Source: Cymbidium sinense (taxonomy: Eukaryota; Streptophyta; Magnoliopsida; Asparagales; Orchidaceae). Taken from it: a DNA stretch of 64,000 bases. The notes below the pieces were generated by a model. The model was given only the letters and a program-made list of their open reading frames with translations. It was not told where the DNA came from and did no database searches. How positions within the stretch are numbered: the stretch's first letter is position 1; each line of letters opens with the position of its first letter. Positions 37,601-50,582 of the stretch are shown here, one piece after another. Where the stretch lies: contig CM038214.1 of NCBI GenBank assembly GCA_021442155.1, positions 27,900,450 through 27,964,449 of the forward strand, in the 5' to 3' direction. The position numbers and the translations under genes were made by a program.

Positions 37601-40395
37601 GCAAGGCTCCCATATTCCTCATTACAATCACACCTTAGGTTTTACCTAAGATGTAAGACCTCAACAACCCATCTTGGTAACAGTCTATTACTTTTTTTTG
37701 GGAAGTAATAACCAAAATTTCAGAGGGTAAGGCCATATGCCACTAGGTGCATGATTAAGTAACCAGTGTCTCAACCAGCAATTGGACTTCCCTAGACACA
37801 ATACAAAGCTACCCTTCAAGCGATATAACTCACATTGAAGTCTCACGCCCAAATCCTTAAAGAATCAAGCTCCAAATGAAATTCACAACTAATCGAATTA
37901 CCTTGAGTGAGAGAGGAGTATGCTAATCGAAAGTTTCATCAGTGAAAGAACTTCCATTAACCAATTATGGATAGGATGCAAAAGAGCCAAATTATTGCCT
38001 ATGGCAAACACACACACTTTCCCATTGCCCTATGGTTTGACCATAGACTGACCACACTCTGGTTTTGTCAAACAACTATCCCACCAGATTTCTTGAGTGA
38101 GAAGTATAAAACTATTGATTAATTAGCCTAATGTACCTCTTCTCTATCGATTCTATTTGATCATCATAATCACTAGTCTCAAAGATGTGCAATTAGAGAA
38201 CCAAAGACTCCCAATATTAGATAGTATCTCATGAGGAATTATGGTCATCAATGCGTCTTCCACATATAAATTGTGCCATGCACTAAGTTACCATTACAAA
38301 CATGTCCACCCATCAAGAGGATTCTTGTAGGTGTTTGGAGTGGAGATCCAAACTGGTTGAAACTAAAAAAATTGAGTTGAAGCAGGATTTTGGTGTAGGA
38401 TCGGACATAAGATGAGAGGATGGAGGAAGCCCTAGTCATTAATTTGACTGTGGTCTCCCTACATGCTTAACTAGGATTGTAATTTGGTATCAAGATCATG
38501 GTTGGGGAGACTTTGCTTTGCACCTTTGGCCAAATTTTTCTAACCTTAGATAAAGAGCACAAGCTCAGTATCAATTTGAAAATTCTAAGTTCAGTTCTCC
38601 TTCTTTGGATCTTTCGATAATAAGGAGGAACTAAATGCGTATCTCCTGTCAATGAGACATAAGTTATTGACTCAAAGCTAAATGAACATGAAGAATCTCT
38701 GCATCCATTAGACAACCTACCAAAGATCGAGTACCTTCTAAGGTACTAGATCCATGCTTAAAATGCTCTCTAAGTTTAAATGATTCAATCATAAGCATTC
38801 GTTTCTTCACTTTCATTGAAGATAGGTAAACATTAGAGCTCACCTAGACCTGCAGCTCTAAAAGAGCATTAGCTTTTAGGAATGGAGGCACCTGAGCATG
38901 ACTTAGGTAGTTCTTTAACATGAAAGAGTCTATATTGTGTAGAATCTGATGGAATCAATTAAGGTAAGGCACATAGCAATAAGACATTACTGCCTACTTA
39001 GCTGCCTCATGGAACATACCGTTATCATGATAGCTAATTGCTTAGCTTCAAACTTAGATAGATTGGAGAGTGATGAACTCTCCATCCAGGGTAGATTGCT
39101 ATGCTTGGATCCAAAATGCTAACTTGCAAATGCACTACTGAACAATGCTCCTTTCAACTATGGAGAGATTACCAGGATGCGACACTACCAGAACCAACCG
39201 GGTCAGAGAACCACCACAGCAGGTCATCGATAGGGGTATCACAACAAATTACTAGAGCATTGGAAATGATTTATTTCACTAAATCTTTGAACCAGTAAAT
39301 GGATGGAGCCAACGCTGGATCCCCCCTTTCATTCAAGAGTAGCTTATTCAAACATCTATCCAAAAAAATAGGGATTGATAGCATCAATATAGGCTAAGAA
39401 AAGAGTAGTCATCTAGCATAGTTTACAGGCTTGCCAGTAGATGCTTGACTGACCTCTTGTCTACTGATGAAATGAGATGAGCTAATATGCTATACTGCAT
39501 CATTTTGGAACACAGATTGACTTCTCGTCTTTCTCCCTAAGATCAAATTTAATACGAGGCTTATCCTTATAGATGCCAGATAAGAGAGAACAATGACAAA
39601 GAATAGAGTTGAAAAGTACCAACTACTAGTATGGAGCTACCTCTTCCTTTAGCAGTGAGAAGTGGAATGGCCAAAAAGAGTGCCCAACAAAGGACATATG
39701 AGGAGAAAAAAAGTTACATATACAATTCCACTTAGTCACAATAGTAAGATAAGAACCTTGATGATAGAAAACTCACTCTATTGTAGTGTTCCCATCAATA
39801 TTATTCTTCGTTCAACTTCAAAAGGATGAGATCCACCTAAGCTATCTTCGTTATGGAAGAGTAGGTGCCTTGATAGGCATAGGCACCTAATTATATTTTA
39901 AAAAATATGTAATTGAATTGATAGCAAATTTCATTGTGATGTTCATACTATGTCATGACTTTTTTTGGTGTTCACTCTTCAGATCCAACTTTCTTTAGCT
40001 AGAAAAGCTTTTTCTATGAGATTTCCTATTGAAATGAAAAGTTCTTTTCTAGATGTCTCTTTTTCTATCTATTTCTAGAAAAGTAAAGGTTCTAGAAGAA
40101 TGGAATCATTCTCTGGAGGGTTGAATTGAATGCTACCATTATCCATATGGTAGAAAGGTAGTATAGAGTTTTGAGGATATACTACCACATCCGGATCCCT
40201 TTCCAAACATCTTGGGATGGGTAGGAGGCATGACTTCGATAGAGTGTGATCGGTCTTGAATAGCCTTTGTAGGTAGAAAAGGTGTAGTATGCCCAAGGGT
40301 CCATTGACTTTGGCACATTGTCCCCTTCTGAAGATTGTCACCTATAAGAAATGAATTCAAGCAAAGGAAAAAAAAGAAAGTATTTACAAATTCCA
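28672..40395. other. Mitochondrial-type spacer DNA, no recognised gene
   Basis: 11.7 kb of moderately AT-rich sequence with the texture of plant mitochondrial intergenic DNA: many GAAAGAA, CTTTCTT and AAGAAG words, no long frame and no repeat structure like the flanks. I examined the frames of 60-97 codons (e.g. 30500-30793 minus, 31593-31880 plus, 34840-35127 plus, 35140-35415 plus) and recognise none. Assignment to mitochondrial DNA rests mainly on the ccmFN and mitovirus remnants farther right in the same contig. Parts could be old nuclear sequence instead. Confidence 0.5.
32904..33073 (+). repeat. Direct repeat pair, 140-base offset
   Basis: A 30-base word beginning AGTTATCCAAGTCACATATC occurs at 32904-32933 and again at 33044-33073. 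Between them TTCATGT(T/A)TATCAAAAATAG is also doubled. A small local duplication in the organelle-like block. Confidence 0.8.
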
Positions 40396-40396
40396 T
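40075..40396 (-). other. Unrecognised short frames beside the plastid segment
   Basis: Two overlapping minus-strand frames of 88 and 85 codons just left of the rpl33 remnant. In the plastid genome psaJ and trnP would be expected here, but neither is visible, so the plastid homology seems to end near 40400. The 88-codon frame contains HLFYLQRLFKTDHTLSKSC and ends LLEPLLF. It resembles no family I can name; possibly mitochondrial sequence flanking the plastid insert. Confidence 0.3.
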
Positions 40397-40534
40397 TTCT
40401 AGTTAGTAACTTTTATTAATATAATATAGATATAGAATCTAGATTCTTTCTTATTTTCTTCTTATTTGGTTCAAATGAAAAAGAAAATGAAGAGAGTTCT
40501 AAAGTGAAGTCGATCCAAAATGAAAATGAGGCTC

Positions 40535-40732
40535 ATGAAGGTAAAAATATATTAGAGTTATAGTTATTTTGGAATGTACTAGTTGTGTTCAAAGGGTGTC
40601 AATAAAAAATCACCAGGCATTTCTAGATATATTACTCAAAAGAATTAACACAATACACCCAATCGACTAGAATTTAGAAAATTTTTTTGCTATTGTCAAA
40701 AGTATACAATTCATGGAGAAATAAAGAAATAG
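40535..40732 (+). pseudogene. rpl33: Plastid rpl33 pseudogene
   Basis: Full-length match in outline to plastid ribosomal protein L33 (about 66 codons; the span here is 198 bases). Recognisable stretches: RVIVILECTSCV-like (TTATTTTGGAATGTACTAG), ISRYITQK (TCTAGATATATTACTCAAAA) and IHGEIKK before the TAG at 40730-40732. A stop appears early (ATATATTAGAG). Followed by rps18 on the same strand, as in plastid large single-copy DNA. Confidence 0.88.
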
Positions 40733-40845
40733 ATGGTATAGTATGCGCGTGTGATTTTTCCAAGTAGTGGGAAAATTAAGAACTTTATATCTTAACATAT
40801 ATAATACAAACCAAATCCTATTTCGGTCGAATCTTAAATGAATAA

Positions 40846-41198
<353 letters not shown>

Positions 41199-41487
41199 AT
41201 ATACTATTCATAACTCCAATCGAAACTCAAGCTCATATTAATGTTTTGCTCAAAAAAAACTAGAATCCATATTTTATTCTAGTATTCTAAATTCTAAAAT
41301 TAGATAAAGAAAAAATGGGGAGGAAATATTTTTTTTCTTGAAAGATGTTTGTTTATTCCTACTCCTCAAATCTTGATTTCTTTCTCTTTTATCTTCCTAT
41401 GTCCATTCTCTGGGAAATCCTATTACAATCATTTACTTTTCCTATAGAATAATTAATATTCTTTTATTCCTTTATTTGATTTGTATT

Positions 41488-41822
41488 TTTTGATTAATGA
41501 TTTAATTTGAAATAATATCAAAATAATTCTTATTTGGTAGACCTATTTGCACAAGTATTTTATGATTGATAATTATCTCTTGTACAAATTATGGATGAAA
41601 GGATATAACTATAGAATAGCCTATCCTCATGAGTGATCATATTTATCTCAGTGATCCACAAATGACGAATATCTCTTTTTTCTGCTTCTGTCTCGATGAG
41701 AAGAAATCAAAGCTCTCATTCTTTATTGAGTAGTTATAGTAAGTCTTGCATTCTTATAAAGGTTTATGCAAATAAATGAATCTTTTTCATCTCAGTGTAT
41801 ATCCTCATTTCACTTTGGTCAT
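41488..41822 (-). pseudogene. rpl20: Plastid rpl20 pseudogene
   Basis: Plastid ribosomal protein L20 on the minus strand, convergent with rps18 as in plastid DNA. The start ATGACC is at 41820-41822. A middle stretch matches the L20 core (ARLTITTQ-like, RALISSHRDRSR, RHLWITEINM), and the end near 41488 corresponds to the usual NEIIK. It has in-frame stops (for example AAATGA just after the start) and small indels. About 335 bases against about 350 usual. Confidence 0.87.
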
Positions 41823-42310
41823 TGAATCAAATGAAACATTCTTGAACAACTAATTTATTTCTATTCGTTCATTTCATCAAATTTTATCGTGAACTTGTAT
41901 AGTTCACACTCTTTGCCTCTACCCTTCCATTTTTCAATTAGAATTCTTTTTTCAAATCTAAATAGAACTAATAGACCTTTTGCAAAAAAATCTATCCATA
42001 CATGACATTTCATTCTGAAAGTTGGCTTAATGACCTTGTTAGTCCATTTTTCAAGAAAAGGAGCATAACCTTTTTCCTCTGCTTAATAGATAACTATTTA
42101 TTACCAATGGAGAATTCCATCTCATCTCAAATGGAGTGATTTGATTTGCACCAACAGAAACCATAAATTCATAACATAATGATGTAGATTATAGATCTTC
42201 CTTTTTAGATACTAGTCAATTAAAAGGTTGTCTTTCACTATATATATCATAATTAGTGGTCATTGATAATTTGAAAAAATTTTCATTTTCAAACTCATGA
42301 TTTGAACAAT

Positions 42311-42423
42311 CACACATACACCCTAGTACATGTTCCTCGACAGGACATCCTCAAGAGGGGAGATTTTATGACATTTCTTATTTGTTGTCTTGCATTTCTA
42401 AGAAGTTGTTTAATGGTTGGTAT
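42311..42423 (-). pseudogene. rps12: Plastid rps12 5' exon pseudogene
   Basis: The 5' exon of the trans-spliced rps12 gene. CCAACCATTAAACAACTT (PTIKQL) is exact, followed by a decayed RN.RQ.IRNV.KSP.LR and RGTCTRVY. The start codon reads ATA and a short deletion removes bases in the CPQRRGT region. It lies between clpP and rpl20, its usual plastid place. The other two exons are normally in the inverted repeat and are not here. Confidence 0.88.
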
Positions 42424-42559
42424 GACATGTCTATAGATATCATTCTATATAGAATAGAGTGGGTTGGTTTAGATTGATCTTAACCTGATGGTTGATGATT
42501 ATGAATGATTTATTCACACAAAAGTTCAGATTTTAAAAGGAATATATTTCCCTAGTCTT

Positions 42560-42778
42560 TCATTTTCAGCTACAAGATTAACGATGACATGACCTTGGGC
42601 TTTTGCTGCTAACAAAAAAAAACATCCCTTTCCATATCTTCATATATAACCCAGTTGCTGTTCTTTGTAGATAAACTTTTGTGAGAGTTTCATGAAGCTT
42701 CAATAGTTCTTCTTCCAGGATAAATTCTCTTGTTTGTGCCTCATAAAATGAATTAAGATGTTGGTGAATCATAACCCT
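42560..42778 (-). pseudogene. clpP: Plastid clpP exon 3 pseudogene
   Basis: Third exon of plastid ClpP protease. Reads [20 protein letters not shown], then [17 protein letters not shown], with the catalytic Asp-region end (DMER, ATEAQAHGIVDLVAVE) only partly kept and frameshifted. The end CTACAAG-ATTAACG matches the IVDLVA stretch read in reverse. Split from exon 2 by about 620 bases of intron-like sequence. Confidence 0.88.
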
Positions 42779-43397
42779 GAAGATATTGATAGAACAACAT
42801 GAACTATTCTTCTATCTATATATCACACAATTGGGTGAAAGTAAGGGGGAATCAAAATAATAAGAAAAAAATAGAATGAAATAAGCATACAAGCATCTTT
42901 TGTACATTGCATAACTACAATGGAATTTATCTTTTGATAGAAGAGATTCTATCTAAGAAATAGAACCTATCATCCAAATCCAAATATTAAATGATCCATT
43001 TACCACCCTTCCTTTCTAAGTGAAAAGACACTATGATGGTTCTATTGCTTTTATATTTCTATTTATCTCTATGGTTTAGCAATCCCAAAGTTTCTTTTGA
43101 TATGATCCAAAAAAAATTTTTTTTCCATTTTTTACTCTTTATCTCATGACATAAAAGAAGAAAGAGACTTCTAGTGTGGAAGAATAATGGTTTGTGATTA
43201 AATTGACACTTAACATAGAAAATCAAATTGGGAATAACCCTTCTTTCTTAGTACTATCTCAATACAAAATCTCATGTTAGAAGAAAATAATATGTTCATA
43301 TCAAACTCGAAGTGCCATGCTATTCTTATTTATTCTTTTTTGATTCATATTTGATACGAAGGAATAGTATTCTTTTTTATCAAATTAAAAACTCATT

Positions 43398-43668
43398 GCC
43401 AAGCATGAGGGAATGCTAGATGTTTGATAATTTCTCCTAACTAATGAAAGATCCCATTAATCCCATACATATTGTATGTACATCTAGTGACACAAATTGC
43501 TTAGTATCATAAATGGCTATTCCTAGTATTACCCATCCACTTGGATAATTTAGAAACAAATAAAGATCCTTAATATCATCTTCTATGTTGAGATATACCA
43601 TGAGACCAACAAGTTGATTCGACATCTAGCTATGAAGCCTAAAAAGTAATCTTTCGATGAAGTTAGTT
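43398..43668 (-). pseudogene. clpP: Plastid clpP exon 2 pseudogene
   Basis: Second exon of plastid ClpP. The frame at 43437-43625 reads [29 protein letters not shown], and [12 protein letters not shown] where the catalytic Ser region (GLAASMGSF) has lost residues, including the active-site Ser position. The right part reads the start NRLYRERLLFLG in decayed form. Sequence to about 43836 matches the end of intron 1, then plastid homology stops; exon 1 was not found. Confidence 0.88.
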
Positions 43669-43836
43669 GATTAGGGAAAATTATATCCGAGGAATACGCG
43701 TGCACCTTTGGATGCATACATTTTGAAAGTACTGCCAAAAAAAATCAATGTGTCGATTCCAATCCTATTGATTATTTTTGTTGAATCTTATTTGAAAGAA
43801 TAGCTGTCTCGATTCTATTATGTATTATGCTTCATT

Positions 43837-46800
43837 CTCCTTCCTTCCCTATGGATAAGTAGCTTATCCAATTCTAAAGAGTCAAGTCAAGGGATGATTC
43901 CTTCAAACCTAAAATTGTTCTTTCAAAGAAGCGAGTAAGTTTTGACCTCCAACAACTTTGATTCTCAAGCTTCCCATTACTATATTGTACTTCATTGATT
44001 CAACCTCCCCAACTAGAAAAGGTCTTTGAAGCAAACGCCGCACCTAGGATATCTTGAATTCTCTATCTCTAGACTAAGGATTAAAAGCTAAAAAAAAGTA
44101 ATATCTTCCTTTTCACATAGGTAAATTAGCAAAATCTATCTAAGTCCATTATAAAGAAGACACCTTCCTTCCATAATTTTCTCAAAAGAAGGCAAAGCAT
44201 TTTGCATAGCTTCTAGGAAAGACCAAGCTTAGCAAGATCAAGCTTGAGAAGCATCAAACCACACCTCCTTCTTCTATCGGGATGAGGCAAAGCAAAGGGA
44301 GGCTAAAAGGAGAAGTGAGCTTGCTATACTAGACATTGGGAGAGGTCGACTTGTCTTGACTGAGCAAGGTGAGAGGAGACCGCTTTTATAGCTACTTCTT
44401 CTTTATTTAGAGTTCTATTCTTTATATATGATATATCAATCTAATTCCTTGAACAAATAAAGAATATCCCAAAAAAAACTAGAGCCCTTTTCTCCATAAG
44501 ATCTACTAAATTAGTATTGCCCATATAATGAAAGCAGATCTTGGTCATAGAGCCCCATAAAAGGCTTTCCCTCTATAGAAGACTTCTTTTGAATGGCATA
44601 ATTTTTTGATTTCTTTCAATCTTCAATCACGAGATTGCTCTCTTTTGAAATGCTTATCTCTTTCTTAGAGTATCACTATTGAATGTCATATGAAAATGAA
44701 AATGGGTTTGAATTTTACTCAAAAAATAGGCAATATTAAGTGAGTAGATAAGTAAAAGTCCTTTTGAGGTATAACTAGTTGGTCCTTAGTACTAGGTTTT
44801 CAACATTGGTTTGCTAAATCTACATAAAAGCTTCTAAGGTTTGGTAGCCCTATCGACTATTGTGACATGAATCAATCATGAGAACATTCAAATAATGAGT
44901 TAGAAGAAGCTCCCCACACATCAAATCAAGTGAGAAAAGAAAAATACCATAACTCTCTCTAATTAAAAAAAACTTATTCTTATTGTCTCAAAAGAGAATC
45001 CCATATGAGCTACATAACATGGAGGTATCTCAGACAACCAGATTCAGTGATCCAATGAGGATGAAGAAGAAATTCACATGGAGTCTCAAACGAATGCTAA
45101 CACAATGCTTCACCCAAACGCCTGACTAGAGCCCACCCCAGATAGATCAAGATCGTGTAAGAAACCTTCCAATTCCAGCTTAGACAAATACAAATCAGAG
45201 CAGTGCCAAAATGAAACACTCATGAGCTTATCTAATTATCCCTGGAAATGCATAGGGAATTTTGCAATCTAGCTCATTGGCAAAGGTACCACAAACAGAC
45301 TATGAAGACTCTACAACTTCAACCATCTCTAATCATTAATCAAAGACTCAACTAAAAAAAACACATGCTTTTTGATACTCAGACACAAAAATTTCACTCA
45401 ATCTATTATTTGTAGGTAAGATAAGAGTTTCTTGTCATCTCTTGCATTCTACCATTTTAGATTATGCATCACATCTATTCCTATTAGAGTTGAGTTGCTA
45501 TGACCAAGCGGTGGATGTGGGACTACATCACTTTTTATTGATCAAAGTTAGATGTAGCTTCAATCGATCTTGCAACTATTTGCAAAGATGATCATGTTCA
45601 TAGAATATAGCATCCACAAGGATGGTGGATCGCTTAGGGCCTCATCCGTGGCCCTATCTTTTAGACAAGGAGTTGTGGGCCTATGTTGACTAAGAGGTGA
45701 GAAGGTGCCTCCCTTCAAGTACAAAAAAAGTGAAAGTAGTATTGTATTTCGTTCCTATGGACGTCTTACATATCCAATTTTGACATGGTAATACGAGTAG
45801 GTTTTGATCTACATAGGGAGAACACCAGTTTCCTTTGAATGAAAAAAGTGATTATTACCATCAAAAGACTTTGGTTGGTTAAGGAGAAAATGGTGAAAGA
45901 GTACATAGAAAGCTATGACTTGATATCAATGAAATTCATAAACTCATTTTAAGGAATTGGATGGGCAGAAAATGAAAATTAAAATTCCAATTTCCTATTT
46001 TTCAAATGAAGATACAAAAAAAGAAAAGGAAAAAGAGGGAAAAAAAGAAAAAAAACTAATTTGTGTTTTTTCACTGTTTCATTTTGTTTGGTTCTCCTTG
46101 AAACAACATCACTGCACTAGCTTTTGGGGGTAGTGGAATGGGAGGTATGATTGAAAGGAATGATTGAGAAGTTCTGCTAAGAAAGCTTTCTTCTTCAAGT
46201 TGAGGAGATCCTATTTAGAAATCCTCTATCTGGATGAGTTTTTTAGGGGCTTCTTTAGCATTTTCTTTAAGGATAGTATATCGGAGTCACCCCATTCAAG
46301 TGTGGGGCATAGGATAGCTATCTACAAGGAGAAAGTCTTTTCTAAGAAAGGAGAGATTGGATCAACACTAATCTTACCAGAGTCCAGTCAAGGATGTCAT
46401 CAATGAAATTGACTACTTTTTCTAAATTGAGTTCGAATGATGTTTCACACCTTTATTTTCTCCATGCAAGGAACTAGTGTGAAGAAACTATATGTTCATA
46501 AGTATGAAAAGAAGACATCTCATGAAAGAAGAAAAGGAAGTTCTAACTTAGGATTGTTCATGCCCACGTAAGTTTCCAAGTGCGTGACTCTTAGTGCAAA
46601 GGAAAAAAAAAGGGGTTGTTGTGCTCAGAACACATTTTGAACTTAGAAGAAAATGTTCTTCATTGCATTGGAAAGAAGGATGGGGAAGGGGATGCAAGGT
46701 CGGGAAAAGGTGACCAAAATCCATAATCAAACTCACCTTGTAAGTGAAGATCACTTGTAGATATCTCTTCATGGTGAAAAATCCTCTTTCCCCATTTTCA

Positions 46801-46925
46801 AACTATGGTTTAACTAAGGAAAGGTGCATCATGACTTACTTGCTCATGAAAGAGATTTTGTTACATAAGAGTTTGAGACTCTTTATTTTTTATACCTTAA
46901 GCGTGTTCATCCTTTATTTTTTCTT
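43837..46925. other. Organelle-like spacer, no recognised gene
   Basis: 3.1 kb of mitochondrial-type sequence. The frame at 46164-46406 (80 codons) and the short frames at 46548-46929 are not recognised. The upstream edge of the mitovirus remnant may lie in the last few hundred bases. The word GGAGGCTAAAAGGAGA at about 44299 recurs at about 51638, a small shared repeat. Confidence 0.45.
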
Positions 46926-48700
46926 TTGAGGTGGTCTGGTCCTCAACTTCTTTCTATTCTGGTCCCTACCAAAGTTACCTTTGTATTATCCCAAAATTTC
47001 ATCATTTTAGGATTGACAAAGGTACATCACGCTTTGATCAACTTGTTTAGTTTTACTTTTTTTTTATTCTCATTATCATCATTGGTAGTGAGAGTGATTC
47101 ATGAGACTTTCAAGTCTTACTCCTATTGAAGATATGCCTCATCTATTAGATTTTATTGGTCTCTTTAAACATCATCCACCTAATCTTGTCAACATATGCC
47201 TTGGATTGAACTATTTCCTTAAACAAGGTATTAGTTTCATTCTGCATGGAAGTCATTCCAAACACATAGTTTAGCAATGACGAGTTATCTAAATTAGCAT
47301 CACAAAAAGGTTTAGGAAAGTCTAAGGATGTTTGCTCATATTTCCTACATTCTTGTTCAAAGGCTTACGGGTCTCTCATTCGCCTTATCCATTCTTATGG
47401 TTTGTGGGTTCATCACATTAGGTATGCATTATATGAGTTTAATAAGTGGTTTTTTGGAGTTGCTTTAGATAACTATGAAAGGGTTATCAGCCCCCAAATA
47501 GATTCTATATCTATTGTTGTGCTTGGTGCCTTGAATGGAAGACTTTCATAGTCTATTCAACTAAAGGAGGTAAAAGAAGAATTTTTACTATAGGTCACTA
47601 CATGAATTAGAGATTATTTGCACCAATACATAGTTAGTTGATGCAAGTTCTCTCATAGTTTCTTATGGATGAAACATTTCATCAAAGTGCTCCACATGAT
47701 AGGCTAAAGAGATTCATGGTCTATCATTATTTAGATTTCTCTTCAGCAACTGACAAATTTCCCTTATTAGTTATGTTTGAAATCTTTCAATATTTCTTTG
47801 GAAGGTCTTATAGCTTAAGTTTAGCAAATGCAAGTTTGGCTACTAATTGGTTTATCCTTCTATAAAAGAAAACGAAATGGTATTCTGTCTGGTGTGTCAT
47901 TTGTCATAGGTCCACCTATTGGTTCTCTTTCTTCTTAGTCTCTAATAGCTTTACCTAATCACATGATTGTGCGAGATGCAATGGAGCAAGTTCAAACTAG
48001 TTTGAAGTTTACAAATTATGCAATATTTGATGATGACATCATAATTTATGATGACAAAGTCGTTAAATCTTATAAGCAAAATCTTGATGATGTTCAGGTC
48101 AAGATTTCTTTTCATAAGTCTTTGATATTGGTGCTGCTAAGTTTGGGAAGAAATTGAGGGTGAGAGATGTTAGAGTTGATCTTTCACCTGTTTCTTTTAA
48201 AGCTCTCATGTCATATGGTTCTACCTTACGTAGGCATCATGGCACTTCACAAAAAGTTCTTGGGATTCCTGGTAATCTTAGTGGTGTAACTCATTCAAAG
48301 AAATACCGAAGGTTACATATTTTGCATATGAAGAAAGTTCTCTTTGCTTGTCCCACTAGTGTGGAACTCTAGTTCAGTAGAGGGTGTTCACTACACTTAT
48401 ATGTTTATGGAAGGCTTGTCGAATTACTTAGATAAAAGATTCTTTCAAAAAGATCTAGGTGGGGCTCCTGGAATTTCTTATTCTTATTCTAAAGTTTAGC
48501 AATTTGAAGAATATTCAATCGAGTTGGATGTGTCAATGGTGTGATTATCTTCATTGGTACTATACTGTAGCTATGAATCCTGCGGTGGCCCTAGAGCAAA
48601 GAACCTCTAATCCCTCAGTGATTACATGCTTTTATAGAGATCCAATCGTTGATGATTATGCAATGGCTCAATACGTGATCGGATGCTTCTAGGCAATTTC
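46926..48700 (+). pseudogene. Mitovirus-type RNA polymerase remnant
   Basis: Endogenous remnant of a mitovirus-like RNA-dependent RNA polymerase. Mitoviruses are capsid-less RNA replicons of mitochondria, and their RdRp copies are known in plant mitochondrial genomes. Motif order fits: GGKRRIFTIGHY (about 47566-47601), a DETFHQS stretch (47668 on), DFSSATDKFP (about 47737-47766), a PIGSLSS motif (about 47910-47935) followed by a stop, and the polymerase core as FDDDIIIYDD (about 48026-48055), where the first Asp stands in place of the usual Gly. A conserved Lys-Ser follows (about 48114). Several stops and frameshifts; weak homology left of 47380. Non-functional. Confidence 0.82.
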
Positions 48701-48926
48701 AAAATATGAGAGAGCCATTCCAAGTCATATAAATCAATTACTCAAATCTCTCTTAAGCAAAGGTGGGTTAACTAAAGAAAAGAAAAATGGAAGATGCTTC
48801 TTTAAAAGAAAGCTCTTTGCCTCACTTTATGATGCCAAAAGCAAAGAATGGAAGAAGAATAAGATTGGGATCATCCATGGTTCTCGATGATGGGAATAAA
48901 GCGAGAAATTTAGAAATGAGCACAAA

Positions 48927-50582
48927 ATATCAATCAATTCATTCTCTCATTATTCATTATTTTTGGATATTTTTGTTGCATTCACTTACCATAAGAAACA
49001 ACCACCAACATTTGTTGCAGCACCTGCATTTTTGTGCATTCCTTCTTTCTTTCCTTGGACTTTCATTCCGTCATCTTTGAAAAAACTTATCCAATTCTAA
49101 CATTTTAACTGCTATTACATCTTTCTTTTATCAAATCTCAGGGACATGGTCTAATCATCAAGTTAGTATTTTATCATGGTGTTGGATCCCAACTTTTTAT
49201 GGATTCCTTCTTTATTACTAGGGTTGACCTGAAAGAGAATCTTTTCCTAGCGCCTTTGTCTCAAACTTCATTAGGAATTCCATTCTATCTCTCCAATAAA
49301 AAGTGGGCTTGAGTTGTACACTTTCTTCATTCTATGAACCCTTGTGGATTCTGAACTTTGTTCATGAAGAAACTAGAGTTTTGATGGGCCATCCCTTTTT
49401 TATGCATCGCTTGACTCGAAAATGTGCTTTGCCCTTCTTGGCCCTGGGATCTCCCGTGGTTTGCAAGAAGGAAAAAAACTAATCTTTCATTACATCTAGC
49501 ATGAAATGTAAAAGAGCGAGCTTCATCTATTAATGAACAACAGATTGACTGAGCTCTTGACTTTGCTTTGTTTTTCTCTCCTTTCCTATCTACAAGTTTT
49601 GATCTTTTTATTTGAAATTTCTTCATTCTTACTAAACCACTTACAAAATCAAATCCTATTCCATAAGACCAATTATCAGTTATAAATCCTTCTAGCATTT
49701 ATGCCAGATATATCACTAGTGCTATGGGCTTTGGCTTATGTAGTGAAAAAATGATGAATAGGAATATGGCACTCCACTCACCGCCAATGCTACATGATGT
49801 CGCCGAAAAGAATGGAATGTTGCTTCGCTCTACTAGATGCATTAATTCCCATCATATAAGAAGCTTTTTTGCTCTTAACCCCCCAATCATTCAAAAATTG
49901 TGTGGGTGGTGCACCTGCTCTGTTATTACGTATCAAGAGAAGCTGGCTCATGCAACTTCGATGGTGCTTTTTCACCTTCTCTTCGCTCTACTAGACAGGA
50001 GCACTAATGGGCATGGGTAGGGAGTAGGCAAAGCATGTCATTCATAATGGTAAGAAAGAGACCATTACTTTTCATCTTTGTTAGTTCACCGGTGCAAACA
50101 CAATGGTCTCTGATCAAGACACCATGTATGTAGTGTTCGAATTTGGATCATGTCGGTTCTTTTCACGGCATCTTTCCGTGAAGTTGGTGGGTTCATCATA
50201 AATTAGGTGGGGGAGGCTGGTGGTTTTGGTCGTGGAAAATGCATCTTTTATGCCGGGTATTAGCCACTCATATTCATTCGATCATTCTACCCTTTCTTCA
50301 TGGAACCGCTCAAAATACTTTGATCTTCCATCCTATGTCTCAAGAACCTTTTCAATATAGTCTAGATTGCTATCTCCCATTCATAGTTTTGCTACAGATG
50401 ATACACGAGAAAGATTTTTATGGTGGTTCTTTCTTCTAAATTGTGTATATTGAATATTTTCAACCGATGAAGCGTGGGCATTGGTCCTTAGAATATCTAA
50501 AAAAGAGATGGTTGTGGGGAAAAGTACTCTTGTGCACCTCATAAGCTAAGCAATCACGCTTATTATGTTATGGAAGAATTGA
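48927..50582 (+). pseudogene. ccmFN: Mitochondrial ccmFN pseudogene
   Basis: Decayed copy of the plant mitochondrial cytochrome c maturation subunit CcmFN (haem lyase complex, inner membrane). N-terminal part: FHYSLF-like remnant, TYHKKQPPTFVAAPAF, then CILLSFLGLSFRHL at about 49035-49078, then [12 protein letters not shown] and SILSWCW (tryptophan-rich start of the haem-binding region). C-terminal part: VSDQD (about 50108), the WWFW and VENASFMP motif at about 50218-50260 with frameshifts, IHSIILP, and the final MLWKN-stop, with TGA at 50580-50582. Length 1656 bases, near the usual 1.7-1.8 kb. Many stops and indels; the ATG start reads ATA. The minus-strand frame at 49327-49698 is a shadow. 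Confidence 0.87.

Noticed and set aside
49327..49698. 123-codon minus-strand frame.
   Set aside because: It lies antisense to the ccmFN pseudogene and has no family of its own.
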